Origin: Methanoregula sp.
Lineage (GTDB): Archaea; Halobacteriota; Methanomicrobia; Methanomicrobiales; Methanospirillaceae
DNA length: 13,303 nt
Assembly (NCBI GenBank): GCA_026394695.1
Contig: JAPKXT010000090.1
Coordinates: 1 to 13,303, forward strand
Direction of reading: 5' to 3'
The position numbers and the translations under genes were made by a program. The notes below the pieces were generated by a model. That model saw nothing but the letters and a program-made list of their open reading frames with translations. It made no database searches and was not told the origin of the DNA. Below, one piece after another: positions 6,552 to 12,546 of this stretch. Within the stretch, counting starts at the first letter, position 1. Each line of letters begins with the position of its first letter.

Positions 6552-8813
6552 TTGATAGGTAAAGACAGAAAGACTCAAAGATTGGTACTCACCGGCACTC
6601 TTTTCATTTTCTTATTTGTGTCTGTTGCAGCGGGTGCAATTCCTGTTGAACCAACAACCGGTTCCATGGTCATTGAAAGTATTCCATCCGGCGCTTCGGT
6701 TTATATTGATGGTACAGTGCAAGGTACCACTCCCTTTACCACCCGCACGATTACGGCAGGAGATCATGCGGTGACGCTCAAAATGACCGGGTATGCGGAT
6801 TTTATCACAACGGTAACCGTCCCGGCCGGGGGAAATGTTGAGGGGGTCTACACGATGGTATCCACAACCGCAGTAACCCCTCTGCAACCCACAACCGGTA
6901 CCCTGAACATTGAAAGTGTTCCCTCCGGCGCTTCGGTCTATATTGATGGTACATTGAAAGGTACCACTTCGTTTACCCTCGACACGATTACGGCAGGAGA
7001 TCATACGGTGGCACTCAAAATGATTGGGTATGCAGATTTTCCGTCGACGGTAACCATCCCTGCGGGAGGTGAATTCCGCCAATTGTATACTCTGTCATGC
7101 AATGTCCTGACCGTCGACAGTGTCCCCTCCGGCGCTTCGCTCTATGTTGATGGTACCTTGAAAGGCACCACTCCCCGTTCTATCCGCGCAATCCTGGCGG
7201 GAGATCATACGGTGTCACTCAAAATGGCCGGATATGAGGATTATACCACAACAGTAAATGTCCCGCCGGGTGTAGAGGTCAACGTAGTCAACACGATGGC
7301 ATCCCTCTCCACAGGAACTCATACCAATACTGTGCTCCCTTCCGTTTCAGTAACGACACAAGTCCCGGTCACACGTGGAATAGTGACCACAATTCCCCCC
7401 ACAACAACAGTTCCTGTTCCGGTAACGGTGACGATGGAGCAAGTCACTAAGGAACAATCCGGTAACTGCACAATGCACTATTTCGGATCCGGGGAGCTGA
7501 ATACGGCATCTGATGGCAGGCTCAATTGTACCACCCTTATCAGTACGAATGACCACATAACGACCCTTCATATACAGGAAGGCACTTTTGTCACTGATGC
7601 AGAAAAGAAACCTGTACCAGAGATAAGCATTACGACTGTAAACCCTCCTGATATCCCCTCCGGTGCCGGACCGGACGGCAGCAGATGGACCGGACGTGCC
7701 TACCATTACCTGCCGGACCATGCATCCTTTGATCCCCCGGTTCTCATCTCATTCACACTCAGCCAGGATGAATGGGACAGGTCGGATCCGACAAATCTGA
7801 CCATCAAGGAAACGAACGAAAATGGACAGGGCTGGGAAGACCTTCCTACCACCATTGATCCAGTGACCAGAACGCTCAGTGCCCCGGCAAGTCATTTCAG
7901 CATCATAGGACTTTTTTCAACCAGTCCGGTAGCAAATCCACCAGTAACAGAGCAATCAGCCGTGGATATCATCAGGAAGGCGACCGGATCCAAAAATGTT
8001 CCCTTGCCATTATCACCCGTGATTCCGGATAAGTATGCTCCTGTTGCAGCAGTAGCTGCAGGAGTCACGCTCGGTGTAATCGGTACCTTGGCGAATGGAA
8101 GTACGGCATTATCCCAATTGTGGGACAAAATTACAGAATTGCTGAAAAAATTTTTAGGTTCTGAAACAACCGGGCTGATGAATGTTAGCGAGATTGAAAA
8201 ACGCGGTATACGTCCATTGGAAAACCTTTCGGCGATCCTTCTTGGTCTTTCCTCACGCGAAATTCTGGTGATAACTATAAGCGCTCTGGTATTTGCGACC
8301 GCATTCATTCTCCAGGACCACCTCGAACTGAAACTGGCCACGGTCATTATCTTTGTTTGTGTTGGCGGTATTGCAACGATTCTCCATGATCTCTCCCATA
8401 AATATTGTGCATATCGCGCTGGTTGTATCACTGAATACCAGTTCTGGGGTCTGGGAACTGTCACGATGTTATCCACTGCATGGCTGTTTGGAAACGCTTT
8501 TGCAAAACCGTCCCGCACCCTGATACGGAGCGAGAAAAAACCTTCATTGGAAGAGGCAGCCATTATTAAACTGGCCGGACCGCTTATGAGCATGGGGGTA
8601 GCAATTGTTTCCCTGTTCCTGATTCCATTGGGAGGATTATTTGTTATCGCCGGGTCGGCCGGGTTTTCCATGAACCTGCTTAACTGTGTATTTTCGCTAG
8701 TACCTGTCAGACCCAATGATGGAGTAGAAATCTATGCATGGAATAAACTCGTCTGGGCTACCGTGTTTATACCCCTGATTGTCTTCTACCTGTATATCTA
8801 TTTACAAATGTAA
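6552..8813 (+). CDS. PEGA-repeat exported protein fused to an M50/site-2-protease-like membrane domain with HDLSH motif
   Basis: The 753-residue product starts with a signal-like segment (Lys/Arg-rich start, hydrophobic to about residue 28, 'VAAGA'). Three PEGA repeats follow at about 37-102, 116-181 and 182-249, each with SGASVYIDG-type and AGDHTVxLKMxGY cores. A Thr/Val/Pro linker (250-300) and a beta-rich domain (about 305-460) with sequons come next. The C-terminal half (from about 495) is a multi-pass domain resembling the archaeal M50 group: 'LHDLSHKYCAYRAG' aligns with LHELAHKxxAxRxG (His612, Asp613, His616), 'KLAGPL' is present, and 'VPVRPNDGVEIYAWN' (Asp723) aligns with the LPIPPLDG motif. 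The catalytic Glu of HExxH is thus Asp, so activity is uncertain. The role may be sensing or processing at the envelope; substrate unknown. Sequons include NCT, NLT, NGS, NVS and NLS. Confidence 0.82.
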   Translation: MIGKDRKTQRLVLTGTLFIFLFVSVAAGAIPVEPTTGSMVIESIPSGASVYIDGTVQGTTPFTTRTITAGDHAVTLKMTGYADFITTVTVPAGGNVEGVYTMVSTTAVTPLQPTTGTLNIESVPSGASVYIDGTLKGTTSFTLDTITAGDHTVALKMIGYADFPSTVTIPAGGEFRQLYTLSCNVLTVDSVPSGASLYVDGTLKGTTPRSIRAILAGDHTVSLKMAGYEDYTTTVNVPPGVEVNVVNTMASLSTGTHTNTVLPSVSVTTQVPVTRGIVTTIPPTTTVPVPVTVTMEQVTKEQSGNCTMHYFGSGELNTASDGRLNCTTLISTNDHITTLHIQEGTFVTDAEKKPVPEISITTVNPPDIPSGAGPDGSRWTGRAYHYLPDHASFDPPVLISFTLSQDEWDRSDPTNLTIKETNENGQGWEDLPTTIDPVTRTLSAPASHFSIIGLFSTSPVANPPVTEQSAVDIIRKATGSKNVPLPLSPVIPDKYAPVAAVAAGVTLGVIGTLANGSTALSQLWDKITELLKKFLGSETTGLMNVSEIEKRGIRPLENLSAILLGLSSREILVITISALVFATAFILQDHLELKLATVIIFVCVGGIATILHDLSHKYCAYRAGCITEYQFWGLGTVTMLSTAWLFGNAFAKPSRTLIRSEKKPSLEEAAIIKLAGPLMSMGVAIVSLFLIPLGGLFVIAGSAGFSMNLLNCVFSLVPVRPNDGVEIYAWNKLVWATVFIPLIVFYLYIYLQM
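6661..7298 (+). repeat. Three in-frame PEGA-domain repeats
   Basis: Three related units encode PEGA beta-domains. The shared core GGCGCTTCG recurs at 6690, 6927 and 7131, giving spacings of 237 nt (79 codons) and then 204 nt (68 codons). Units 1 and 2 are separated by a short TTAVTPLQPTT-type linker that unit 3 lacks. High DNA similarity between units points to recent internal duplication. Confidence 0.85.
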
Positions 8814-8820
8814 TTTTTTT
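8814..8820 (+). terminator. T7 tract after the PEGA-M50 gene
   Basis: Seven consecutive T residues directly follow the TAA stop. Archaeal RNA polymerase terminates at such tracts. No hairpin precedes it. Confidence 0.4.
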
Positions 8821-8894
8821 CCTCATTCCCGTCAGCCTGATCGATCCCAGTGGATCGTTATCCGCTTCCCGCATCGCCAACATTGAATGAGGGA
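8819..8894 (+). other. Nested inverted repeat between the PEGA-M50 and HAD genes
   Basis: CCTCATTC (8821-8828) pairs perfectly with GAATGAGG (8885-8892) and is extended by two T-G wobbles. It encloses a second perfect hairpin, CGATCC-CAGT-GGATCG (8842-8857). The whole could fold in RNA as a 3' processing or stabilising structure or a leader for the HAD gene. It does not fold as a tRNA. Confidence 0.4.
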
Positions 8895-8972
8895 GCACAC
8901 CCCATGGTTACATTCACGAACGTATCATCACCCATACTCTCATAGAGTAAAGACGTGAACATTTCACTACAC

Positions 8973-9650
8973 ATGAAAAATCCTCATACTCCGGTCACCA
9001 CCCTGTTATTTGATATGGATAACACCCTCTTTGACCTCGTCGCTGCCCAGATTGCCGCTTGCCAGGCTGTGGTACGACAGTTTGGTCATGATGATGGGGA
9101 GGAATTGTTCTCGTATTTTTTAACCCCCACCCATGGATTTGAATCCCATGAAAATATCCGCCAGTATATGATCGAACGGAACATACCCCTTGATGGTTCA
9201 TTCCGTAAAGCCTGTCAGGCATATGAGACCATAAAACTCCAGCACATTTTCCCCTATGAGGGTGTTACCGATACGTTGCAATCGCTCCAAACACGGGAAT
9301 ATACTATGGGAATTGTGACTGACGCACATTCCCGGGATGCGACACTACGCCTGGAAAAAACCGGGTTGCTGCAATTCTTTTGTTGCATGGTCACCTTCGA
9401 TATGGTAAAGGTGAAAAAACCTGCCCCGGAGCCATTTTTGTTCGCACTCGAGATGATGAAAGCCAGTCCCGATGAAACCGTGCTGGTCGGTGACAGCCCG
9501 CGAAGGGATATCGAACCATGCCGGAATCTTGGCATCCGGACAGTGTATGCCCGGTATGGGGACCGGTTTTCCCGTGACCGCAATTCCGTAGCTGCCGATT
9601 TTATTATTGATACCATGAGTGACCTTCCTGAAATTCTCTGCAGATTATAA
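8973..9650 (+). CDS. HAD-superfamily (subfamily IA) hydrolase, probable phosphatase
   Basis: This is a cytosolic haloacid-dehalogenase-fold enzyme that uses an Asp nucleophile and Mg to remove phosphate from a small molecule; the substrate is not evident. From an alternative GTG start at 8955 the product is 231 residues; from the ATG at 8973 it is 225. In the longer numbering motif I is Asp20-x-Asp22-x-Thr ('LLFDMDNTLFDL'), motif II is Thr122 in 'GIVTDAHSRD', motif III is Lys155 in 'VKKPAPEPF' and motif IV is Asp180/Asp185 in 'VLVGDSPRRDIEPCRNLG'. A helical C1 cap lies between motifs I and II. All catalytic residues are present. The pattern fits phosphoglycolate-phosphatase-like or nucleotidase-like family members. 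Neither start has a clear ribosome-binding site; I favour ATG because it places motif I close to the N-terminus, as is usual. Confidence 0.85.
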   Translation: MKNPHTPVTTLLFDMDNTLFDLVAAQIAACQAVVRQFGHDDGEELFSYFLTPTHGFESHENIRQYMIERNIPLDGSFRKACQAYETIKLQHIFPYEGVTDTLQSLQTREYTMGIVTDAHSRDATLRLEKTGLLQFFCCMVTFDMVKVKKPAPEPFLFALEMMKASPDETVLVGDSPRRDIEPCRNLGIRTVYARYGDRFSRDRNSVAADFIIDTMSDLPEILCRL

Positions 9651-9753
9651 AAAGAAAAACCGGACTATTCCTCCTGATAAAAAAATCGCTATACGTTTTA
9701 AACGGATCAAAAAAAGGGCGCGGATATACTATTTCTGCAAAAAAGCCGGTGTA

Positions 9754-9764
9754 TTTTTGTTTTT
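9754..9764 (+). terminator. T-rich tract downstream of the HAD gene
   Basis: TTTTTGTTTTT lies about 100 nt after the HAD stop and before the pdaD promoter. It is a plausible archaeal terminator for the upstream transcript. Confidence 0.3.
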
Positions 9765-9783
9765 ACCACAATTCTGACCAAAA

Positions 9784-9800
9784 CTTAAAGAAATAAAAAG
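9784..9800 (+). promoter_or_regulatory. TATA-like box for pdaD
   Basis: CTTAAAGAAATAAAAAG lies about 25-30 nt before the ATG at 9816 and no ribosome-binding site intervenes. This suggests a leaderless transcript, as for secF, the DUF2551-like gene and aglB. Confidence 0.4.
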
Positions 9801-9815
9801 ATACAATAAAAAAAT

Positions 9816-10358
9816 ATGTATGTTCCGACCAGGATCTTTTTCACCAAAGGAGTGGGAACCCATAAAGACCGTCTCGCATCCTTTGAACTTGCGTTGAGAA
9901 AGGCCGGTATTGAAAAATGTAATCTTGTATACGTTTCAAGCATCTTTCCGCCGAAATGTAAACAGATATCAAAGTCAGAAGGTTTGAAGTGCCTCCTGCC
10001 CGGCGGTATTGTATTCTGTGTTATGGCAAGGAACGAGACCAATGAACCCAACCGCCTGGTCTCATCTGCAATTGGACTTGCCCTTCCCAGTGATAGCGGA
10101 GAATACGGTTACCTGTCCGAGCACCACGCCTTTGGGGAAACGCAGGAGAAGACCGGAGAATATGCCGAGGATCTTGCAGCTACCATGCTCGCAACAACGC
10201 TGGGTATTGAATTTGATGTGAACGCAGCGTGGTCAGACCGGGAGCAGACCTACAAGGCGAGCGGTAAGATCATCAAAACCCAGCATACCTGCCAGTCTGC
10301 CGAAGGGGACAAAAACGGTATCTGGACAACAACGATTGCCGTGGCAGTATTTTTATAA
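9816..10358 (+). CDS. pdaD: Pyruvoyl-dependent arginine decarboxylase
   Basis: PdaD converts arginine to agmatine, the precursor of polyamines and of the agmatidine modification of archaeal tRNA-Ile. The proenzyme (180 residues, near the usual 160-195) self-cleaves at a Ser-Ser bond, turning the second Ser into the pyruvoyl cofactor. The site is 'VYVSSIFPP' with cleavage expected between Ser41 and Ser42. The N-terminal 'IFFTKGVGTHKDRLASFELALRKAGI' and the later 'GEYGYLSEHH' and 'GETQEKTGEYAEDLAATML' are typical of the family. A catalytic Glu is expected in the SEHHA/GETQ region, but I cannot assign it without an alignment. The C-terminus ends 'TTTIAVAVFL', as expected. It stands alone, converging with the cooC-like gene across a structured intergenic region. 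Confidence 0.93.
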   Translation: MYVPTRIFFTKGVGTHKDRLASFELALRKAGIEKCNLVYVSSIFPPKCKQISKSEGLKCLLPGGIVFCVMARNETNEPNRLVSSAIGLALPSDSGEYGYLSEHHAFGETQEKTGEYAEDLAATMLATTLGIEFDVNAAWSDREQTYKASGKIIKTQHTCQSAEGDKNGIWTTTIAVAVFL

Positions 10359-10371
10359 TCTACTGGTAGAG

Positions 10372-10400
10372 GAAAATTGTTTTTACCCTGTTCAATTTTC
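10372..10400 (+). other. AT-rich hairpin with T-rich loop downstream of pdaD
   Basis: GAAAATTG (10372-10379) and CAATTTTC (10393-10400) are perfect 8-bp inverted repeats around a 13-nt loop that starts with five T residues. It begins 14 nt after the pdaD stop. It may act in termination or 3'-end protection of the pdaD message. Confidence 0.35.
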
Positions 10401-10445
10401 ATTCGTAAATTTTTTGGTTCTTTACTGTTTTGAATAGGTAACGCA

Positions 10446-10683
10446 TGTAATGAAAGGATTACAAAGATGGGGGCTGATGCCCCTATACCCCCCGCACGAT
10501 AAACGCCGCCGCCCCCGAAGGGACACCCCCGCGGCGGTTCAGAGTGTGGGGGAATTAAATCGATCAAACAGCTTCATCTCAACCATCCATAAACTAAAAA
10601 AGCGATCGGTATAGCCCTTCCTGCCCAGCGGCGACCCGACGAGGCGTTGCCGCGACCCCATCAGGGGTGGGACTCATCAGGAA
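10446..10683 (+). ncRNA. Candidate structured RNA between pdaD and the cooC-like gene
   Basis: The 10359-10771 gap has no convincing gene but holds stacked hairpins in a GC-rich block. H1: TGTAAT/ATTACA (10446-10463). H2: 8 bp at 10467-10474/10479-10486 with a TGAT loop. H3: a 9-bp stem 10489-10497/10544-10552 enclosing a 7-bp stem 10506-10512/10531-10537 and a small CCC/GGG hairpin. H4: a three-way junction, P1 10618-10626/10669-10683 (with a 6-nt bulge at 10672-10677), P2 10628-10635/10646-10653 and P3 10655-10659/10664-10668, with only single bases between helices. Non-Watson-Crick pairs are all G-T wobbles that work only as plus-strand RNA. TAAATTTTT at 10406-10414 could be a TATA box and T7 at 10730-10736 a terminator. 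It matches no RNA family I know; a palindromic intergenic repeat is the main alternative. Confidence 0.4.
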
Positions 10684-10729
10684 CAAAATTTGATTCCCCA
10701 CATAACCCACATGAGATGACAATGAGCCA

Positions 10730-10736
10730 TTTTTTT
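10730..10736 (+). terminator. T7 tract downstream of the structured element
   Basis: Seven T residues on the plus strand lie about 47 nt after the three-way junction. They are a plausible archaeal terminator for a transcript covering the structured element or reading through from pdaD. Confidence 0.35.
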
Positions 10737-10746
10737 AAAACGAGTG

Positions 10747-10762
10747 AAAAAATGACGAAAAA
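10747..10762 (-). terminator. T-tracts terminating the corrinoid-type operon
   Basis: On the minus strand, T5 (10762-10758) and T6 (10752-10747) begin 10 nt after the stop of the cooC-like gene. Such paired T-tracts are typical archaeal termination sites. Confidence 0.45.
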
Positions 10763-10771
10763 GAGGGATCT

Positions 10772-11470
10772 TCAACAATCGTCTTTCTGGTTTGCACGCT
10801 GTTTGTCGGCAAGGTTCAAAATTTTCTCTGCAAGATCCCGTACAATCACCCGTGCAGGGCCCTCATTACCTATGTCTACCGGTGCAGCCACGGATTTGTA
10901 GCGGTTGAAGACAACATGGATCTGTTTGGGTCCAAGCCCGAGCTGTGTTGCGATCTCCCGTATACGGAGAATTGTCCGCAAACTCCTTGCACCGGGATCA
11001 CTCACCACGAGCAGCATATCCGGTTTTCCAATCGTTCCTCTGCTGATATGCTCCATGCCAGCTTCGGTATCGATGACAACAAACCGGTAGTCACGCTCAA
11101 GCTGAAGCATGCATTCCGATAACAGGTCGTTGGCAAAACAATAGCATCCATTCCCTTCCGGACGACCCATCGCAACAAGATCAAACCCCTCTGCTTCGAC
11201 AAGCGCCTGGCGGAACCGGAACCTGACATAATCATGGCGATTCATACCCGGAGGGATATGACGGGTGAAGGCTTCCTCCCGCATGCTCCCCAGCGTTTCA
11301 TGAACACGAACACCAAGCGCTTCATGGAGGTTGGCATTCGGGTCGGCATCGACCGCAAGAACGGGGGTTTGCCCCATATCAATGAACGAACGGATCAGCA
11401 GGGAACTGACCGTTGTCTTGCCTGTCCCGCCTTTTCCTGATAGTGCGATGGTAAACGGACGTTCTGGCAT
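10772..11470 (-). CDS. CooC-like MinD/ParA-type ATPase (metal-cofactor maturation)
   Basis: CooC ATPases help insert nickel into carbon monoxide dehydrogenase or act in related CODH/ACS maturation. The 232-residue product opens with the deviant Walker A 'SGKGGTGKTT' (11-20), then 'DADPNANL' (41-48), the CooC-type Cys-x-Cys motif in 'GNGCYCFANDLL' (Cys109, Cys111) that binds metal at the dimer interface, Walker B 'VVIDTEAGMEHISRGT' (131-146) and 'VFNR' (187-190). The chosen ATG has AAGGA (11478-11482) 7 nt upstream. A second ATG at 11485 would add five residues; the frame stays open much further but then overlaps the preceding gene by over 400 nt and has no family similarity. It is last in a minus-strand set after the MetE-like and ASKHA genes, 31 nt from its neighbour. 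Exact client metalloenzyme not shown. Confidence 0.88.
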   Translation of the reverse strand: MPERPFTIALSGKGGTGKTTVSSLLIRSFIDMGQTPVLAVDADPNANLHEALGVRVHETLGSMREEAFTRHIPPGMNRHDYVRFRFRQALVEAEGFDLVAMGRPEGNGCYCFANDLLSECMLQLERDYRFVVIDTEAGMEHISRGTIGKPDMLLVVSDPGARSLRTILRIREIATQLGLGPKQIHVVFNRYKSVAAPVDIGNEGPARVIVRDLAEKILNLADKQRANQKDDC

Positions 11471-11477
11471 AGAGAAA

Positions 11478-11482
11478 TCCTT
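11478..11482 (-). promoter_or_regulatory. Ribosome-binding site choosing the cooC-like start
   Basis: AAGGA on the minus strand, 7 nt before the ATG at 11470. It favours this start over the ATG at 11485, which has only a poorly spaced AGGA. Confidence 0.5.
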
Positions 11483-11501
11483 CATGTATCCTGAGATGAG
11501 A

Positions 11502-12542
11502 TCAGTCTCCGTTTCCTTTTTCCCTGATGCGGCGTGAGATCTCTGCTGCGGTCTGCATGATGGCAAGGGCACCACGCGGGTCAGAAAACCGGATCCCGCA
11601 GCTTGGCGTGATAAGCGACTGCGCATCAAAGAGCCGTTCCGGCATGCGTATGCAGAGCTGGGTCCTGACAGCACGATACCGTTTATAGAGAGAGTCCGTG
11701 GTTTCATTTGCGAAGAGTTTGTATTCTGACGGGACAATCCCCCAAGCCACAACCCCTCCCCGTTCCATGTAGGAAACAACAGAATCAGCGTATAACAGGA
11801 ACTCCTTTGCTGTTGTGTAAGCGTCAATGGAGATAACTGAAGGATTGAGTTCCAGCAAAAATTCCCAGTCCGTATTCGAGCAGCAGTGGATTCCCAACCC
11901 ACCCTCAACCAGTGCAGCAATGTCCTCAAAGCCCGCTCTTACCGTTTCTTTATCCACCGGCACCACGGATGATCCCAGTGAGGCAAGGTATGGTTCATTC
12001 AAAACAACGAGTGTTTCTGTAACGCCGGTTCTCTTTCTCATCTCCTTTTCACACCATCGTGCCTTGAGTGCAATCATTATCGACAGCACATCGGCAAGCT
12101 GCCCATCATAGTAGACAGGACGTTTTTTTGCATCTACCACCTGCATGCCAAACGTTACCGGTCCGGTCACCTGGCATTTAAGCACCTTCACATGAGTAAG
12201 GGTATGGGACATCATTTCGATGAAACCGGAGGCATAATCCTTGTGGAGAGCATAGGGAGCATAGTTGCCCTCAACATAATCCATGTATACCTTTTCCATT
12301 GCTTCAGACTGGTCTGTTGTACTGTCAAAAAGAAGCCGGTCATCCTTTATGATCCTTCCCGGCAACTGCTCGGAATCGTTAAAGACAATACTTTCCAGTT
12401 GCCCCCGGTCCGGGAGTGTGGGTATATACGGGAATTGGGGAAAAATATCCAGGACGTCATTGCATGCTGACACAGGGTCCGTATGGGGAAGTGCACCTAC
12501 CCCCGTTGCCAGGGAATAGGGTGACGGGATCATCTTTGCCAT
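11502..12542 (-). CDS. MetE-like zinc methyltransferase, probable corrinoid-dependent core methionine synthase
   Basis: The 346-residue product has the UROD/MetE TIM-barrel pattern but lacks the folate-binding half of MetE. 'LATGVGALPHTDPVSACNDVL' and 'FPYIPTLPDRG' near the N-terminus are typical of the short family. Zinc/thiol-activation ligands appear as His219-x-Cys221 in 'GIHCCSNTDW' and Cys315 in 'ITPSCGIRFSDPRG', with 'LNEPYL' (181-186) matching the D/NEP strand. It would transfer a methyl group from a corrinoid protein to a thiol, most likely homocysteine. Known core synthases fall into families MesA-MesD; the flanking RACo-like and CooC-like genes suit MesB or MesC, expected to use the CODH/ACS corrinoid protein. 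That assignment is inference. AGGAAAGG (12551-12558) lies 8 nt upstream of the ATG, and the upstream ASKHA gene ends 4 nt before it. Confidence 0.85.
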   Translation of the reverse strand: MAKMIPSPYSLATGVGALPHTDPVSACNDVLDIFPQFPYIPTLPDRGQLESIVFNDSEQLPGRIIKDDRLLFDSTTDQSEAMEKVYMDYVEGNYAPYALHKDYASGFIEMMSHTLTHVKVLKCQVTGPVTFGMQVVDAKKRPVYYDGQLADVLSIMIALKARWCEKEMRKRTGVTETLVVLNEPYLASLGSSVVPVDKETVRAGFEDIAALVEGGLGIHCCSNTDWEFLLELNPSVISIDAYTTAKEFLLYADSVVSYMERGGVVAWGIVPSEYKLFANETTDSLYKRYRAVRTQLCIRMPERLFDAQSLITPSCGIRFSDPRGALAIMQTAAEISRRIREKGNGD

Positions 12543-12546
12543 GCGA

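Noticed and set aside
7892..8716. 274-codon open frame on the minus strand opposite the M50-like domain.
   Set aside because: The plus-strand frame has clear membrane segments and family motifs; the antisense product shows no recognisable domain and no promoter or ribosome-binding site.
8821..8892. 72-nt element with an acceptor-like closing stem, considered as a tRNA.
   Set aside because: No T-loop consensus, D-loop GG or anticodon arm can be placed on either strand.
10250..10567. 105-codon minus-strand frame over the end of pdaD and the structured element.
   Set aside because: Gly/Pro-rich translation is explained by the palindromic GC-rich hairpins and it overlaps pdaD; no family features.
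10663..10683. CTGATGAG on the minus strand, resembling a hammerhead ribozyme core or a C box.
   Set aside because: No matching GAAA core segment follows for a hammerhead, and no properly spaced D box exists for a C/D guide RNA. The wobble pattern also favours plus-strand RNA.
10647..10901. 84-codon plus-strand frame running into the 3' end of the cooC-like gene.
   Set aside because: It starts inside the structured element, lacks a ribosome-binding site and overlaps a conserved gene on the other strand.
11471..11929. The cooC-like frame stays open upstream, giving a possible 385-aa protein.
   Set aside because: The extension overlaps the well-supported MetE-like gene by over 400 nt in another frame, has no CooC similarity, and an SD-preceded ATG lies at 11470, right before the P-loop.
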